From assembly GCA_015501605.1 (NCBI GenBank), contig JADNRZ010000006.1:1984001-2048000 (forward strand): a DNA stretch of 64,000 nucleotides, in the 5' to 3' direction. The position numbers were made by a program, and so were the translations under genes. How positions within the stretch are numbered: position 1 is the first letter of the stretch; each line of letters starts with the position of its first letter. Source of the DNA: Panaeolus papilionaceus (taxonomy: Eukaryota > Basidiomycota > Agaricomycetes > Agaricales). The notes under the pieces are model-generated. The model searched no databases. It was not told the origin of the DNA and was given only the letters and a program-made list of their open reading frames with translations. Shown piece after piece: positions 1-11,340 of the stretch.

Positions 1-61
1 AGTGTAGCATTTAGACGTAAAGAACCTTTAGCGGCTACTGACATTCTCCTATTTCATTCAG

Positions 62-168
62 ACAACTTCATGGATTACTCTGACGACGCCTGCTTGACCG
101 AATTTTCCTTTGGTCAAAGTAAGAGACTCCGCCTTGCCATGAACCAGTTCCGCAGTGTCCCGATGTAA
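62..168 (+). CDS. M43B pappalysin-like metalloprotease, last exon only (5' part outside window)
   Basis: Only the final exon is present. It follows an intron whose acceptor (ttcattcag) ends at 61, and it stops with TAA at 166-168. The exon encodes [15 protein letters not shown], the Met-turn of M43 metalloproteases that lies under the zinc site, and ends FRSVPM. The intron position and phase match the last introns of the three other M43 genes in this window. The zinc motif exon lies beyond the left edge, so catalytic competence cannot be judged. Sequence is closest to the 6363-7625 gene (both end with a V-P-M/L tail). Likely a secreted protease. Confidence 0.8.
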
Positions 169-1751
169 AGAGTCGAGCCGCATCCTAACTCCCTCTTCGG
201 ATGACCCCAGTCTTACTCATAATCATCCCAGTGAGGCAGCCCGAGTTGTTACGAATCTTCATGAAATACTTCATTCTATGTACATCCTTCATTTTCAGTG
301 TCTGTGTTCTCTGTATTATACCTTGTTGTTCAACGGTATCCGGTACCTCGATTCAATTCGATTTGTAAAGCCGCCATGATAAGCGACCTGAGTCCAAATG
401 CTTTTCTGCTCAACCAATGGATGCACAGGCTAACATCCACTCGAGGTGTGGCTGTGTCCTTCAAGCTTGACTTACAAAGATCTGGCCCACCTTGAATCGA
501 TAAACATATGAGGATCCAGCATCATGGTGCTTCACGAGTGCAGATTCGTCGATCAAACGAAGGCTTGACACCTTCTGCGAGGTGGCTCTGTGTATCTCAA
601 CAAAGTCCAATCCCAGGCTGCGTAGTGAACAGCGTCTGAAGGCACTTGAGAACCGATCCGACAGTTGTCTCTTCTTATAACCACAGAAGCATGGTGGGCA
701 TGAGGAACATAGTCCCGCTCATCAGGTGCATGTTTACCACTTACCACTTTCCCTTTCCCTTTCGAATGACGGCGCTATGCGTGCAGCGGTTCTCGAAGCA
801 AATTTCTCACAGATTGATGCGGAAAGCGCTTAATAGCAGTCTATTAGTCTTAGCGCGGGCATAGCTGTCCCGTTATGATCCGGAGGCATGTACCCGATAG
901 CGTCTTAGTGGATCTTAGTAGGTCGAGAACTATACTCTACTAAGAGTTGCTAAGCCTAGTACGTCTGAACATAGATGTATAGGATTCCATGGAACTCCGA
1001 GGCAGTGGCACTGGTTATCAGCAATTGGGACAATCAGATAAAATACATAAAATCAATCTGTGGCGTCCCGCTATAGGCATAATTTCAAGGCAATGACGAT
1101 ATCCTTGAAAGCGCAGATCTGCGTTGTCACCAGCAAAAAGCGGTAGATAATGCAAAGAACATATTCTGTGGCTTATACTAGACTATACGTCTCACATCCC
1201 AACTACATATAACTATCTATTCAGGCAGATGCAGGCCTACGTTCATGAGCTGAAGCACGGTTTCTAACAGGAGCACACGGCGATCCGAGCGCCAAGCACA
1301 ATGCATCACAACCACGCGCTCAGAGAGTAATGCGGTCAGCAACACAGCAAATGCCATGCGTATCCTCGCGAACATAACCACAAACCAGCCCAACCCGCTC
1401 TAATCTAAGCGAATCCAAGTTTCAAACCACGTTATCCCATCGGTGGGATGCATGGCGACTTCTATCCTCCATATGATACATCGTCAACGCCCGTTACCTA
1501 ATATGTTTCTTGGACAGGTATGAATGAAGCATAAAGCCGACTGAACATGTTTAATTTTACTGGTTGAGGTGAGAACGCCGGGTGTCAAACTGTTTATTAT
1601 CGAATTGATATGTTAATGTTTTGATGCCGTGCTGGGTTTCCGGAGTGAGGATGTGCCTAAGCACAGAGCCACTTGACTTTTCACGCTGATTTCAGGCATA
1701 GGGTCCTGTTATATGTAGATAGGGTCGACTTCGTATTACGCCCACGTCGCA
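169..1751. other. Intergenic, no supported gene
   Basis: Several short open frames exist on both strands but none has splice-consistent extension, a signal peptide or recognisable motif. I see no RNA gene or repeat here. Confidence 0.5.
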
Positions 1752-1758
1752 TATAAAA
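1752..1758 (+). promoter_or_regulatory. TATA box of the 1850 metalloprotease gene
   Basis: TATAAAA lies 98 bp upstream of the chosen ATG at 1850. The other M43 genes in the window have similar boxes (TATAAATA at 43729 and, on the minus strand, 7682-7689). Confidence 0.5.
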
Positions 1759-1849
1759 GCATCTATGGGCTCATGATGTGCCTTTCATTAACTCTTCCCG
1801 GATCCCCTTATCCTTTACCTGGTTTCCTTCATTCCGTGGTCCTTCGTCA

Positions 1850-3105
1850 ATGCCCCATCTCTCATTCCTCCTCTCATTCCTTCTCCTCGTTCCCGCACTG
1901 CAAAGTGCTGTTGCGCAAGGATTGTACGCCCTATGGCTCAACTCCACAAAAGCATCTTATCCTGATATATATATATGTTTTCAGCACCCGTTGCTCAACG
2001 CAAACCCCAAGTGGAGATGTGCGCGCTCAGCTAGATGCCAACTTCACCGCAATGGGAATTGAGCCGATCGATGACGAAGAGCTCGTGCTTTCGTCTCGCG
2101 GTCTTGGATCAAGGCGACGCACCATCGACGTGTTTTTCAACGTACTTTACAAGAACCAGACCAGGGAGGGTGGATATTTGCCGTACGTCTCGCCTTTCGC
2201 TAATCACTTTTTTGATCAGTATCTCAATAAAAAACATTATGCAGGAGGAACATGATCACAGACCAGATGTGGGTTCTTAACGAAGACTACCGCAAGACTG
2301 GGTTGAGCTTCAACCTGAAGAAATTGACGTATTACAAGAATGAGACATGGTATGGCGATGCGTTTTGGGGCAACGACCCGAACAGGGAGATGAGTCTTAA
2401 GCTGAGAAAAGGTGGCCCTGATACGCTCAATATTTATAGCGTAGGGTGAGTGCGCCCTGCATCGATCTAGTTTGGTCGAGGGCTAATTTGACGATCGTCG
2501 TGATAGCTTTACTGCCCCCTTCAACGCTGGATACCTAGGATATGCAACATTCCCATATGAATACATAGAATACCCTGAGATTGACGGTGTCGGTAAGTTG
2601 AAGTTTCCCTTCCCTTCCCAACACCCATCTCACCAGTCGCTTCTATTAGTTCTCCTCGGTGAATCTCTTCCTGGTGGTACAGCAACCAACTACAACCTCG
2701 GCAAGACCCTCACGCACGAAGTCGGTCCCTGGGTCGGACTCTGGCATACATTCCAGACCGAATACAATGACTACTGGTGCGAAGAGACGCCCGGAGACGA
2801 GGTTGGTGATACCCCTGCCCAGGAAGGCCCGTCGAGTGGGTGCCCTATTGGAAGGGATAGCTGCCCTGGACATGAGGGTCTTGATCCTATTCGTGAGCCG
2901 AGTTTTTAAGTTTCTGCGACATTGAGCACGAGCTGACGCCGTTAATTTTATAGACAATTACATGGACTACTCGTACGACTCTTGCCTTACTGAGTTCAGC
3001 AGGGGCCAGATTCGTCGTCTGCGTGGCCAGCTTTTCGCATACAGGGGTATCAACTTGGGCATGAGGAGACGCAAGGGGGGACCGAAGGGACCTGGAAGAC
3101 ATTAA
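1850..3105 (+). CDS. M43B pappalysin-like secreted metalloprotease with a broken zinc motif
   Basis: Six exons give a frame-consistent 317-residue model: 1850-1923, 1985-2182, 2245-2445, 2507-2592, 2650-2892, 2954-3105. The protein starts with a hydrophobic signal peptide (MPHLSFLLSFLLLVPALQS). Family hallmarks are present: LNEDY, the KGGPDTLN segment, the zinc-site region and HNYMDYSYDSCLTEF at the Met-turn. The expected [11 protein letters not shown] reads HEVGPWVGLWH: the second zinc-binding His is Pro213 (CCC at 2727-2729). In the M43 family all three His bind zinc, so activity is probably lost (inference). Unlike its paralogues it has no intron between the LGK and TLTHE segments, and it has a basic C-terminal extension (RRRKGGPKGPGRH). 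All splice sites and the frame are otherwise intact, so it is not an obvious pseudogene. Confidence 0.85.
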
Positions 3106-3724
3106 TTAGTACTATTTTTTATTTATATCTGAGAGTCAGTAGCATATAATATAATATTTATTCTTGTATATTAAGCAATATGCGTGAAGTGTTGAAGCGC
3201 CGAGTAGGCTCAGCCTGAGGGTCCTGTGGTATGAGCATCACTACAGGGTTACGGGTACCACAACATCGAAGAATAATCCAGGCAGAAATGATCCGCAATA
3301 TGCCTCCGATGACCATCCACGCAAGAAACCTTTTCTGCGACTAATTTGCGGGATTAGTTGTCAGAGGCATCCATAAAGCTGCAAGACTGTACCGCGCGCG
3401 CCTATGTGTATGAAGAGCCTAGAGATATTACGGCATGGATTAGCGCTTGTTCAGAAGGTCCCTTTCACTTGATAGAGTTCCGCCCCCGGGGATGTGTAGT
3501 CCTGCAAATGGCTCCGTCGACCGGACACTACTAGTACTACTATGCTCACAAGCTTCTGAATGGCGTGGTAGTACTTGCTTAGCATTTACCATTCTCTTCC
3601 GTCTGTACGTATTATTTACCATTCCTTTTTTGTTTGCGATAGATGGGCACATTTATGGGATAATAATATCATGGTTCACAATAAAAAATACACTGATATT
3701 AGATTTGAAGTCCTTGTTTCTGCT
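3106..3724. other. Intergenic, nothing recognised
   Basis: Convergent interval between the metalloprotease and the glyoxalase gene. Short open frames on both strands have no support. AT-rich 3' flanks only. Confidence 0.5.
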
Positions 3725-4596
3725 TTACAGATTCAAAACACCAGGAACAATTTCGATCCAATAACTGTCAAATAAAAAAACATCAGCATATATAAAAATA
3801 TTCAAATAGTTCAAATAACTCACCCATCTGGGTCCAAAATAAATGCGATATTCCGCATCTTGCCATCCGTAGGCCTCTTCTTAAACTTCACGCCCAAGGT
3901 ATCAAAGCGCTCGCATGCCTTGTCGACGTCGTCAACGGTGATGGCGATGTGCCCGAATCCTTTACCGGGCTCGGTGTTGCCGCTGGCATATCCGGCGAAG
4001 GAGGCATCGGATTCGGTGCCGTGGTTGTGGGTTAGTTCGAGCACGCCTGTGGGGGGTGCATGTGTGGGTTGGATTGAGGTGAGGGGGATGAGCGGGGTGA
4101 GAGATAAGATCGGGGTGGTGATAGGTGTTAATTCGGGTTGGAATTATTGAGTTGGGAAAAAGACGTACCCTCGCGAGAGAACCTAGATTGCTCTTTCTCT
4201 TCAGCGGTCAAATCCTTTCCGGAGTGGTTGAAAGCGAGGAAGTACAGCGTGAAGTCGCTGAACTTGGCCTCTGGTCATGAACGGCGTCGTGTTAGTTCCT
4301 GCAGTTCCATTGACAAGCAAAGGTGCTCGGCCATATGTACCTGAGAGAAGGTCCATTCCAAGAACCTAGTTCGTGAATCATGATTAGATGCCTTTAGCGC
4401 GAACAAGATGACGGGAGAGTTTGTCGACTCACGTTTTGATAGAAATCCAACGACACCTTGGGGTCTTTGACCCGCAACATGGTGTGGTTGAACTATGTAC
4501 AATTTATTGAGCCAAACGCTCAAAACACTCGAAAAATTTGTCTGTATAAAGCCGATATCTAACCTTGAAGCTTGCTGTTTCGGCTGTACGAGGCAT
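3725..4596 (-). CDS. GLO1: Glyoxalase I (lactoylglutathione lyase)
   Basis: Converts the methylglyoxal-glutathione hemithioacetal to S-D-lactoylglutathione in the cytosol. Six exons (4596-4564, 4492-4433, 4365-4341, 4270-4169, 4046-3824, 3764-3725) give 160 residues in one continuous frame. Metal-site residues can be placed by family comparison: His14 ([11 protein letters not shown]), Glu77 (VLELTHN), His106 (GFGHIAI) and Glu152 (GYWIEI). The first ligand position is His, as in yeast and bacterial enzymes, rather than Gln as in the human enzyme. It is a single-domain form like the human monomer and half the length of the two-domain S. cerevisiae Glo1. One exon is only 25 bp. Start chosen because exon 1 ([11 protein letters not shown]) splices cleanly into the FNHTMLRV exon. 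Housekeeping gene in an otherwise accessory neighbourhood. Confidence 0.93.
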
Positions 4597-5335
4597 GTCT
4601 GAGCTCTATCTCGTGTATGGTGTGACGATGGGAGTGAAGGAGATGGGAGTGCGAGGTCAAGTGCTCGTACAGCGAGTATATACTTAAATGGTGATAAGAT
4701 TCCCCGGTACTTTTGGATTTTGGCGGAACGTCATAGAACATGACCATGACGAAGATTTGTCATGTCGTTATTTCTGGATGTGCCACCATGAGACATGGTG
4801 GTGCATCTGGATGTCTATTGAAAACCACCTACACAGGAATTTGTATGTATGGGTAGATTGTATGGACAGGGCTTGGAGCGGTATTTATTCGTTTTATTTT
4901 CTATTGCTAAGTGCAGGTTCTGAGCTGGATGCTACGTTCACGCTTTGTCTGTGGGGCGGGGGGGACACGGAGATAACTTTAATGTTTCCTTCACAACCAA
5001 GAGGACACTCTTTCTATACTCCATACCTCCACCATACCATGCTTATATTTTATGCCAATGATACGGTGTTCCTTCAACTCTACGAGTTTATCGGGGGAAG
5101 ATAATCTCTTGAATTAAACCTAACCGGCGTCGAGGCGTTTGCCGAAACAGCATTAAGTAATCGAGAACATCCAGGATTTAGTCACACGCTGGGGCCAAGT
5201 GGTCACGACACCCAAACGCGAAAACGCGACACCGATCTGTTTATAGATTCGCAGATTGTACAGTACTTGTCAAAATAAATTCACTTCACCTCCTCTTTTC
5301 AGATTTTAAGTCAGATTTTAAATCCTTCTTTTCAC
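4597..5335. other. Intergenic containing copy 1 of a diverged duplication
   Basis: Promoter side of the glyoxalase gene. The only structure I see is the segment at about 4801-5160, which recurs at 11881-12260. Confidence 0.5.
4801..5160 (+). repeat. Diverged direct duplication, copy 1 (partner 11881-12260)
   Basis: Co-linear matches with the 11881 copy include GTGCAT..GGATGTCTATTG / GTGCAT..GAATGTCTATTG, a shared GCAGGTTCTGAG / ACAGGTTCTGAG block, a GTTCCTTCAACT block, and AGGGAAGATAATCT with its variant GGGGGAAGATAATCT, then an AACCTA(A/C)CCGGCG stretch leading into GTTTGCCGAA. Point changes and small indels are spread throughout, so the duplication is old. No terminal inverted repeat or target duplication was recognised and no coding sense is apparent. 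Confidence 0.7.
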
Positions 5336-5593
5336 ATGGATCGCACAGACTATGCATGGTGGGAAATCAATTATGTCCTTTCTTCACACCCTAGTCTTGA
5401 CCAGACACTCAACTTCAAGGACGCGATGCGGTTCATACGGCTCTCTGCCTCACTCAAACGGGACATTATTCATGCCAATGAAACCAGAAACTCGACAAGG
5501 GATTCCGATCCCACATTGGAACCGCCGGAGAACCTGCCAGAAGCAGTCGTATCATTCCTTGCTGATGTGTCAAGGATCCAGACCACTAAATAA
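5336..5593 (+). CDS. Small hypothetical protein, 85 aa
   Basis: A single-exon open frame starting MDRTDYAWWEINY and ending SRIQTTK. It has no signal peptide and no membrane segment, with charged helical stretches around KDAMRFIRLSASLKRDII and LPEAVVSFLADV. I do not recognise the family. It sits alone between the glyoxalase gene and a minus-strand M43 protease. Composition looks protein-like, but with no homologue inside the window this could be chance or the remnant of a longer gene. Confidence 0.35.
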   Translation: MDRTDYAWWEINYVLSSHPSLDQTLNFKDAMRFIRLSASLKRDIIHANETRNSTRDSDPTLEPPENLPEAVVSFLADVSRIQTTK

Positions 5594-6362
5594 AACAAAA
5601 ACGAACAAAAGAGCAAAAAGCCAGAGAATGAATGATGATTATCGCAACCACAGAAACCATGCACTTAATCTAGAAACTAAGATGTGAATGGAAAATAAGC
5701 AGAAACGAGGACAACGCAAAAATACCCGGAAAAAAAGAGATAAAGAATAGATGGAAAGCTGCAATAAAAAGCCGAATCAAAATTGAAACCCTACATACAA
5801 ACAGAAGAAAATATGGCAGAAAAGCCCTCAGCCGCACACTGGTCATCAACACATGGGGAAGAATGGTAGAGGAAGATCTAACAACAATTGAAGAGTGGAC
5901 AGAGTGGGGGGTTTTAGTGAGTATAGGGCGTCGAATCCTATAAACATGAGTCGCACATCCCGTGGATAAATGCATTTCCCCAGTGGGCTCTGCCTCGCGC
6001 GCTCTCTTCACACCACGGGTGAAACTCCCAGATTACACGCCGGCCAAAGGAGATGATTTTATTGACTGCCCGACGCCCCAAAAGGCTCCACAAAAAATAA
6101 ACAAGTATTTGGACACAGGTCATTTAATATGGCAACTTTACAAAACAAAAAAAAGAATTGAGATACTCGATACTGCTGAATAACAAGGTGACGAGGTATA
6201 TTACAGAGAACACAGACACTGGCAAAGGAAAGATTGTACATAGAATGTGGTATTTCAGTATTTCATGAAGATTCATAACAACTCGGGCTCCCTGGCTAGG
6301 TCAATCATTTCTGAGTAAGCCAGGGTCATTCAAAGAAAGTAGTAAAGGCTCGGCTCGACTCT
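5594..6362. other. Intergenic, nothing recognised
   Basis: A-rich plus strand downstream of the small open frame and 3' flank of the minus-strand M43 gene. Longer minus-strand frames here are low-complexity or have no motif. Confidence 0.5.
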
Positions 6363-7625
6363 CTACAACGGGACACCGCGGTACTGATTGATAACAGAAC
6401 GGAATCTGGTAGATTGACCAGAGGTAAATTCTGTCAAGCAGGCATCGTCGGAGTAATCCATGAAGTTATCTGAAAGAAATAGGAAAAACGTTAGTAGCGG
6501 CTTTAAGGTTCTTCACTGTCCAAATGCTGCACTCACGGATGGGGTCAAGGCCACCCTGGGGGCAGGTATCGCTACCGGATGGGCAACCGAAGGCAGGGCC
6601 GGCCTCGAATGGGGTGTCATTAACATAATCTCCTGGGGAGTCGCATCCACCTTCGAAGGTATGGTATAGACCAACCCAATGTCCGACTTCGTGTGTAGCG
6701 GTCTGTTTTAAGAAAATGAGCGTTAGATTTGTACTTTCATCAAGGTCGATAGCCGATGCGGGATAGCGAAATGGTATCTCATACCTTGCCGAGGTTGTAA
6801 GGCGCAAATATACCATCAGGGAAGGTTTCAGGATGGATGACTGTTCATGAAGCAAAACATGAGGTGAAGTCGTGCTGTTATTTAAGAGGCTACTTACAAA
6901 CGCCATCTGCCTTCGGGTTGCTTGTATAGTCCCATGGGAACGTGGCATATCCAAGGAGGTAGGGGCTGCCAGGCGGGGGTTCTGCAAATCTGTAAAGGAC
7001 ATGTAAAGGTCGAATGAAGTTTAAAAGGTAGTGAAGCGTATAGAAACATACCCGACAGTGTATAAGTTCAAGTCAGCTGGGCCGCCTTTTCTGAGGGCAG
7101 TGCCCATCTGAACTGCCTCAGCATTTCCATAGTAGACCTTGCGGTACCAGGTCGCGTTGACCGTGCGGTCGATACTAGCCATTCTGTAGCTGATACCAGT
7201 GCTCTTGTAATCATTATTCAAGACAGCGATCTGTTGTTGAACCATGGTGTCACTGTATTTCAGGCCTTCAGTTTGAGTAAGATAGGATACCATTCACAAG
7301 ACATGGCTTACGGGATATTTCCACCCTGCCTGGTAGTGTCCTCTGAGACGACGTGGACATAGACATTCAAAGTAACAGGTGTCATTCTGGTGCCGTTGTG
7401 GTTTCCACGATGGACCTTGATGGTATCCTCGATCCTGTCTCTTTCTTGACCAGTGGGTGCAATGGCACCGCACCGATTAGCACTATAAACGTAAAGTCAG
7501 CCATGGCCCCAGTCGGTGGAAGACGAGACATACTCGACGGTAGCGGCGGATGCGCCTCCGATGGAGACGAGGGGAGTGACGAACACAAGAGCGAGGGTGG
7601 TAAAGCGCAAGGCAGAGCTAAACAT
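6363..7625 (-). CDS. M43B pappalysin-like secreted metalloprotease
   Basis: Seven exons (7625-7534, 7482-7312, 7252-7052, 6989-6898, 6840-6785, 6702-6537, 6469-6363) give 294 residues in one frame. The signal peptide begins [19 protein letters not shown]. The zinc motif is intact: [11 protein letters not shown], His208, Glu209, His212, His218. The Met-turn is [15 protein letters not shown]. Exons 3, 4 and 5 are exactly the same length (201, 92, 56 bp) as in the 43792 gene, so the two are close paralogues with conserved introns. Expected to be an extracellular zinc endopeptidase. The gene lies about 540 bp from the left end of Harbinger copy 1. Confidence 0.92.
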
Positions 7626-7681
7626 ATTTCGAATGCGTTCTGAGGGATTGAACAATGAGGTTCTGCAGGCTTTGCGCGTGT

Positions 7682-7689
7682 TATTTATA
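7682..7689 (-). promoter_or_regulatory. TATA box of the 7625 M43 gene
   Basis: Minus-strand TATAAATA 57 bp upstream of the ATG at 7625, the same motif and spacing (about 60 bp) as before the 43792 paralogue. Confidence 0.6.
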
Positions 7690-8168
7690 CCTTTCCTTCC
7701 CCTCGTACCCCCTCGAGAGTCACTCGACGGAGCCGATTTGTGATCGCCACCATTCGGTTTTGAAGGAACTGGGGGACATTTGCGAATACAGAACATTGGG
7801 ACGGTGAGCTGGAGGGCTGCATACCCTCGTGCCTGAAAGGCTGATTATCTGTGCTAGAAGACCATTATAAACTCGATCCCCAGCCAGATTTCCTATTGCG
7901 CTATACAAAACACATTTAATGAGACAGAAAATGGGCAGCGTGATTGGACTAGGGATCAGCGCTAAAGTGAATAAGGCAACAACGCGTGTGAAGGTGAGGC
8001 AAACACCTCTAACAACTCGAATGACCCATGACACGAAATCGAGCGTTGCAGTGAACTCGAACGTTTCTAATCGGTTTCTGTGACACCTGCAGGACATGTG
8101 CCCCATCGTAATTGTCGAAATATTTTTAGACTACTACCTTGATCTGGGGTCTGTAATAGAGTCACTAA

Positions 8169-8290
8169 GAGTCTGTCCGGCAACGATAATACGGATAATA
8201 TGGATAATACGATCAATTCTAGGGTCCACCGTCTAGCACTAAAATAGTAGTAGTTCGGCTCCTCGATCTGAGTTGTCAGGGAGGGCACGT
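8169..8290 (+). repeat. Left terminal inverted repeat of Harbinger copy 1
   Basis: Reverse complement of 11219-11340, ending at the shared ACGT. Contains a run of ATAATACGGATAATATGGAT-type AT-rich repeats that could be binding sites for the SANT-like partner (inference). Confidence 0.92.
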
Positions 8291-8362
8291 TACAGCTCTG
8301 TCACGCTGATGAGCAAGATAGGCGACGTTGATAAGAAGCATCAATCTTTCACCATTGCAGTC

Positions 8363-9710
8363 ATGCCCAGTATCAGCTCCAGGCAACGACGTCTTCTCTT
8401 AATTGCATCTGCGTACATGGTTAATGTCTTTGGTGTAGCTACTCAACTCTACTCTTCCTCACTCTACTGGAAACAGCCGTATCACACTTCAAAACTCTCC
8501 GGAGCAGAGTGGGTCAATGAATTAATTCATGGGCACTTTGATCGCATGTGGACTGAACTAGGTGTTCGTGTCCATGTATTTCTTGCCCTAGTTCATGAGT
8601 TACGTATAACTTGTGGTCTAGGAGATTCACGCCATGTTGGACTCAACGAGCAGGTTGCCATCTTCCTGTACATGTGTGTGACTGGGCTTCATGTTCGACA
8701 TGTAGCAGAACGGTTTCAGCGGTCTCGAGACACTGTTTCCAAGTAAGGATTCGCATTTTGGATTCTATATGTAATTTTCACAAGCCTGTAAAGGTATTTT
8801 CGACATATCTTGCATCATGTCTCGTCTGGCCCATTTTACAAAAAGTTTGTCCAGCTTCCCCGTGCAGATGATCCTGTATCGGATTATATTAGATCGAATC
8901 CTAAGCTTGCCGGCTACTTTGACAACGCCTTAGGAGCCATGGATGGTACCCACATAAATGCATTCCCATCTGCTGCAGATCGTCAGGCATGCCGAAACCG
9001 AAAGGGTGGTATAACACAAAACTGCTTAGCATGTGTCTCCTTTGACATGCGCTTTCTGTACTTCATCAGTGGTTGGGAAGGGTCTGCTGCAGATGCAACA
9101 ATGTATTCTGAATCACGCCTCCGTGATCTACACATCCCTGATGGAAAATACTACCTTGCTGATGCAGGATTTGGGATATGTGATACACTTTTGGTTCCGT
9201 ATCGTGGTGTGCGTTACCATCTTGCTGAATGGGGACGTGCCAATGTCCGGTACGTTAAATCTTGAATTTAATTCTGAATAATTAATTTTAATTTGAAACT
9301 CTTCTGTATCTAGACCTGCAAATAAAGAAGAATTATTCAATTTGCGACATGCACAAGCACGGAATGTAGTTGAACGCATTTTTGGAGTTCTAAAGAAGAA
9401 ATGGAGAATTCTTGTCTGTCCCTCGGAGTTTGATATGAAATACCAGGTTCAAATCCCCCCTGCACTCGCCGCCATTCACAATTTCATTCTCATTCATGAC
9501 TCATCCGATATCGACAATTTTATCACAGGGATTGATGAACTTGACCTTGATCCAGTCCCTGGAGCAGCACTAGATAATGAATTTGGTATATTAGCTGATT
9601 CAGTGGTTGGGCGTGTGGAGAAAGAGCGTGCAACAGCACTGCGAGATGAAATCGCACAAAAAATGTGGGATGATTACCAAAATATATTACGCTCTCGAGG
9701 GTTGATTTAG
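8363..9710 (+). CDS. PIF/Harbinger transposase (HARBI1-like, DDE_Tnp_4), copy 1
   Basis: Cuts and joins the element ends in the nucleus. Three exons (8363-8742, 8794-9249, 9314-9710) give 410 residues. The catalytic DDE signature is visible: first Asp in LGAMDGTHI, second Asp in YYLADAGFG, Glu in NVVERIFGVLKKKW. SGWEGSAADATMY is also typical. The N-terminal part is a helix-turn-helix-like region (LNEQVAIFLYMCVTGLHVRH..RFQRSRDTVS). The start at 8363 (MPSISSRQRRLL) is preferred; upstream in-frame ATGs at 8309 and 8273 are possible, but 8273 lies inside the terminal repeat. No stop or frameshift is seen. Confidence 0.92.
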
Positions 9711-9826
9711 GAAAATTAATTATTATTATAAAAGGAACGTTGTAATTAAAACGAGTGACAATTGTATTTAAACGAGTGAAATCAATATATCTAAATATTA
9801 AAGGAGCGAGGAAATTATAAAGAGAA

Positions 9827-10923
9827 CTATGAAGGTAAATAGCGACGGGCATCTATGTTGCATTGCTCGAACTGGGTGCAGATCCACTCACGACGAATTA
9901 CAGCATCATCATCGGGTTTGGAGGATAAGTCGAGATAGAAATCAGCAGCAGACTGATCCTTGCGAAAATAATCAAGTAAGCGGATAAGCGCATGAGTGGG
10001 CAGCCAGTGAGCCTCTAATTCCTTGGCCAACGTGATAGCCTTGGTGCGACGCTGTGGACTAGTAGATGAAGGAGGTGCAAGGAGGGAAGCAACAGTTTGA
10101 TTAAAGTTACTGATGGAATCCGCCATGAGAACAGCCGCTTCAGCACTAGTGCGTATGCGCTTAGATTTGGGGGCAGCAGAGGTTGCAGGTTCTCGGCGGC
10201 GGCGAGTTGAAGGTGGCGGGGACAATTCCTATTGATAAAATACATGTTTAGATTAAAATTAATAGTCAATAAACCCTGGAAATACCTCGAGATCAGGTTC
10301 ATCATTGTCAGACTCAGGAGCATCCTCATCATCTGCCTCCTCGTTGTCCGTGCTCTCAGGCGACTCGATATGGCCAGAATTGGAACCACTCCCAGTAGAT
10401 GTCGAGTCGGAGGAGCCAGAGGAAGCAGGGTAAAAGGTATGGGAGCCTCTTGCCCGACTTGAGGGGATGAGCACGTCCATGAACGATAAATAGCGCCAAC
10501 CTTTGTTTCGGAAGGGCGCGGCACCCTTGTGCTTCTTCACATAGTCATCCCATGAACTGGACGACGCTGGGGTAATGCCAGCACCATTCTTATCATCCCA
10601 AGTCCAGCCAGAGCAGGACTGGATACCGCGGATGATGAGAAGAAGAGCACGAAGCTAAGATAATGAAAATCAGTAATCCAATGCAAAATAGAAATATAAT
10701 AATAGTTACATACCGAAGCCCACTTGTTTTGAAGCATCTTGACCGTTTTCTGAGGGCCCTGTTTGTGGTACGGTGCAATAACAGGCAGGGCAGAACGGAA
10801 AGTTGTTGCCTTGAAGTTGGCATTATCACCACTGGCGGAGATATGCTCAACCAGGAACTCAAGGAAAGCTTTCACCTCTTGATGGGTCCAAATGGCGCAT
10901 GGGCTTCGTTTCTCAGGAGCCAT
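9827..10923 (-). CDS. Myb/SANT-like DNA-binding partner of the Harbinger transposase, copy 1
   Basis: Three exons (10923-10714, 10654-10286, 10228-9827) give 326 residues. The N-terminal ~140 residues fit the Myb_DNA-bind_3 type: IWTHQEVKAFLEFLVEH, then TVKMLQNKWASLRALL, SGWTWDD and SSWDDYVKKHKGAAPFRNK. An acidic Ser/Glu/Asp linker follows, then a basic stretch (RRRREPATSAAPKSKRIR) likely serving as nuclear localisation signal, and a helical C-terminus. In PIF/Harbinger elements such a protein binds the ends and carries the transposase into the nucleus. Converges on the transposase gene with 116 bp between stop codons. Confidence 0.9.
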
Positions 10924-11218
10924 AGTATAAAGAGAGAGGGAGACAGGTAAAACGAGTGGAATGAGACAAATCTCGGGGATGGTATGCAAGGACGGACACA
11001 GCTGATTAAATACATTGATTCTACCTCTTTATTTACACCGTGCAAACAAAATACTCATGGTTTCAAGTTTCAAGGGAACCCGAGATGAAATGCGATATGA
11101 AATTTGAATGGAAACACGGAGGTACACGATAGAGTGAAGCAAACATGAGGGGGTGGTGAGGATGGCGAGTGGTTTTCTTATCACTGATTAATCAGGGATC
11201 AGTGACAAGGTCAATGTG

Positions 11219-11340
11219 ACGTGCCCTCCCTGACAACTCAGATCGAGGAGCCGAACTACTACTATTTTAGTGCTAGACGGTGGACCCTAGAATTGATCGT
11301 ATTATCCATATTATCCGTATTATCGTTGCCGGACAGACTC
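11219..11340 (-). repeat. Right terminal inverted repeat of Harbinger copy 1
   Basis: Inverted copy of 8169-8290; followed by the TAA target duplication at 11341-11343. Confidence 0.92.

Larger units (their letters stand above)
8169..11340 (+). mobile_element. PIF/Harbinger DNA transposon, copy 1, complete
   Basis: A 3,172 bp element starting GAGTCTGTCCGGCAACG, with perfect-looking ~122 bp terminal inverted repeats (8169-8290 and 11219-11340) and flanked on both sides by the trinucleotide TAA (8166-8168 and 11341-11343), matching the TWA target duplication of PIF/Harbinger elements. It carries the two standard convergent genes of this superfamily: a DDE_Tnp_4 (HARBI1-like) transposase on plus and a Myb/SANT-like protein on minus. 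The second copy at 40230-43401 has exactly the same length and identical predicted proteins, so both copies are young and the element may be active. Confidence 0.95.

Noticed and set aside
5336..5593. Considered as an N-terminal piece of a homeodomain mating-type protein
   Set aside because: Small size alone suggested it; no homeodomain or mating-type-linked neighbour is present.
8273..8362. Upstream ATG at 8273 for the Harbinger transposase
   Set aside because: It lies inside the terminal inverted repeat; the ATG at 8363 begins a more typical transposase N-terminus. Kept only as an alternative.
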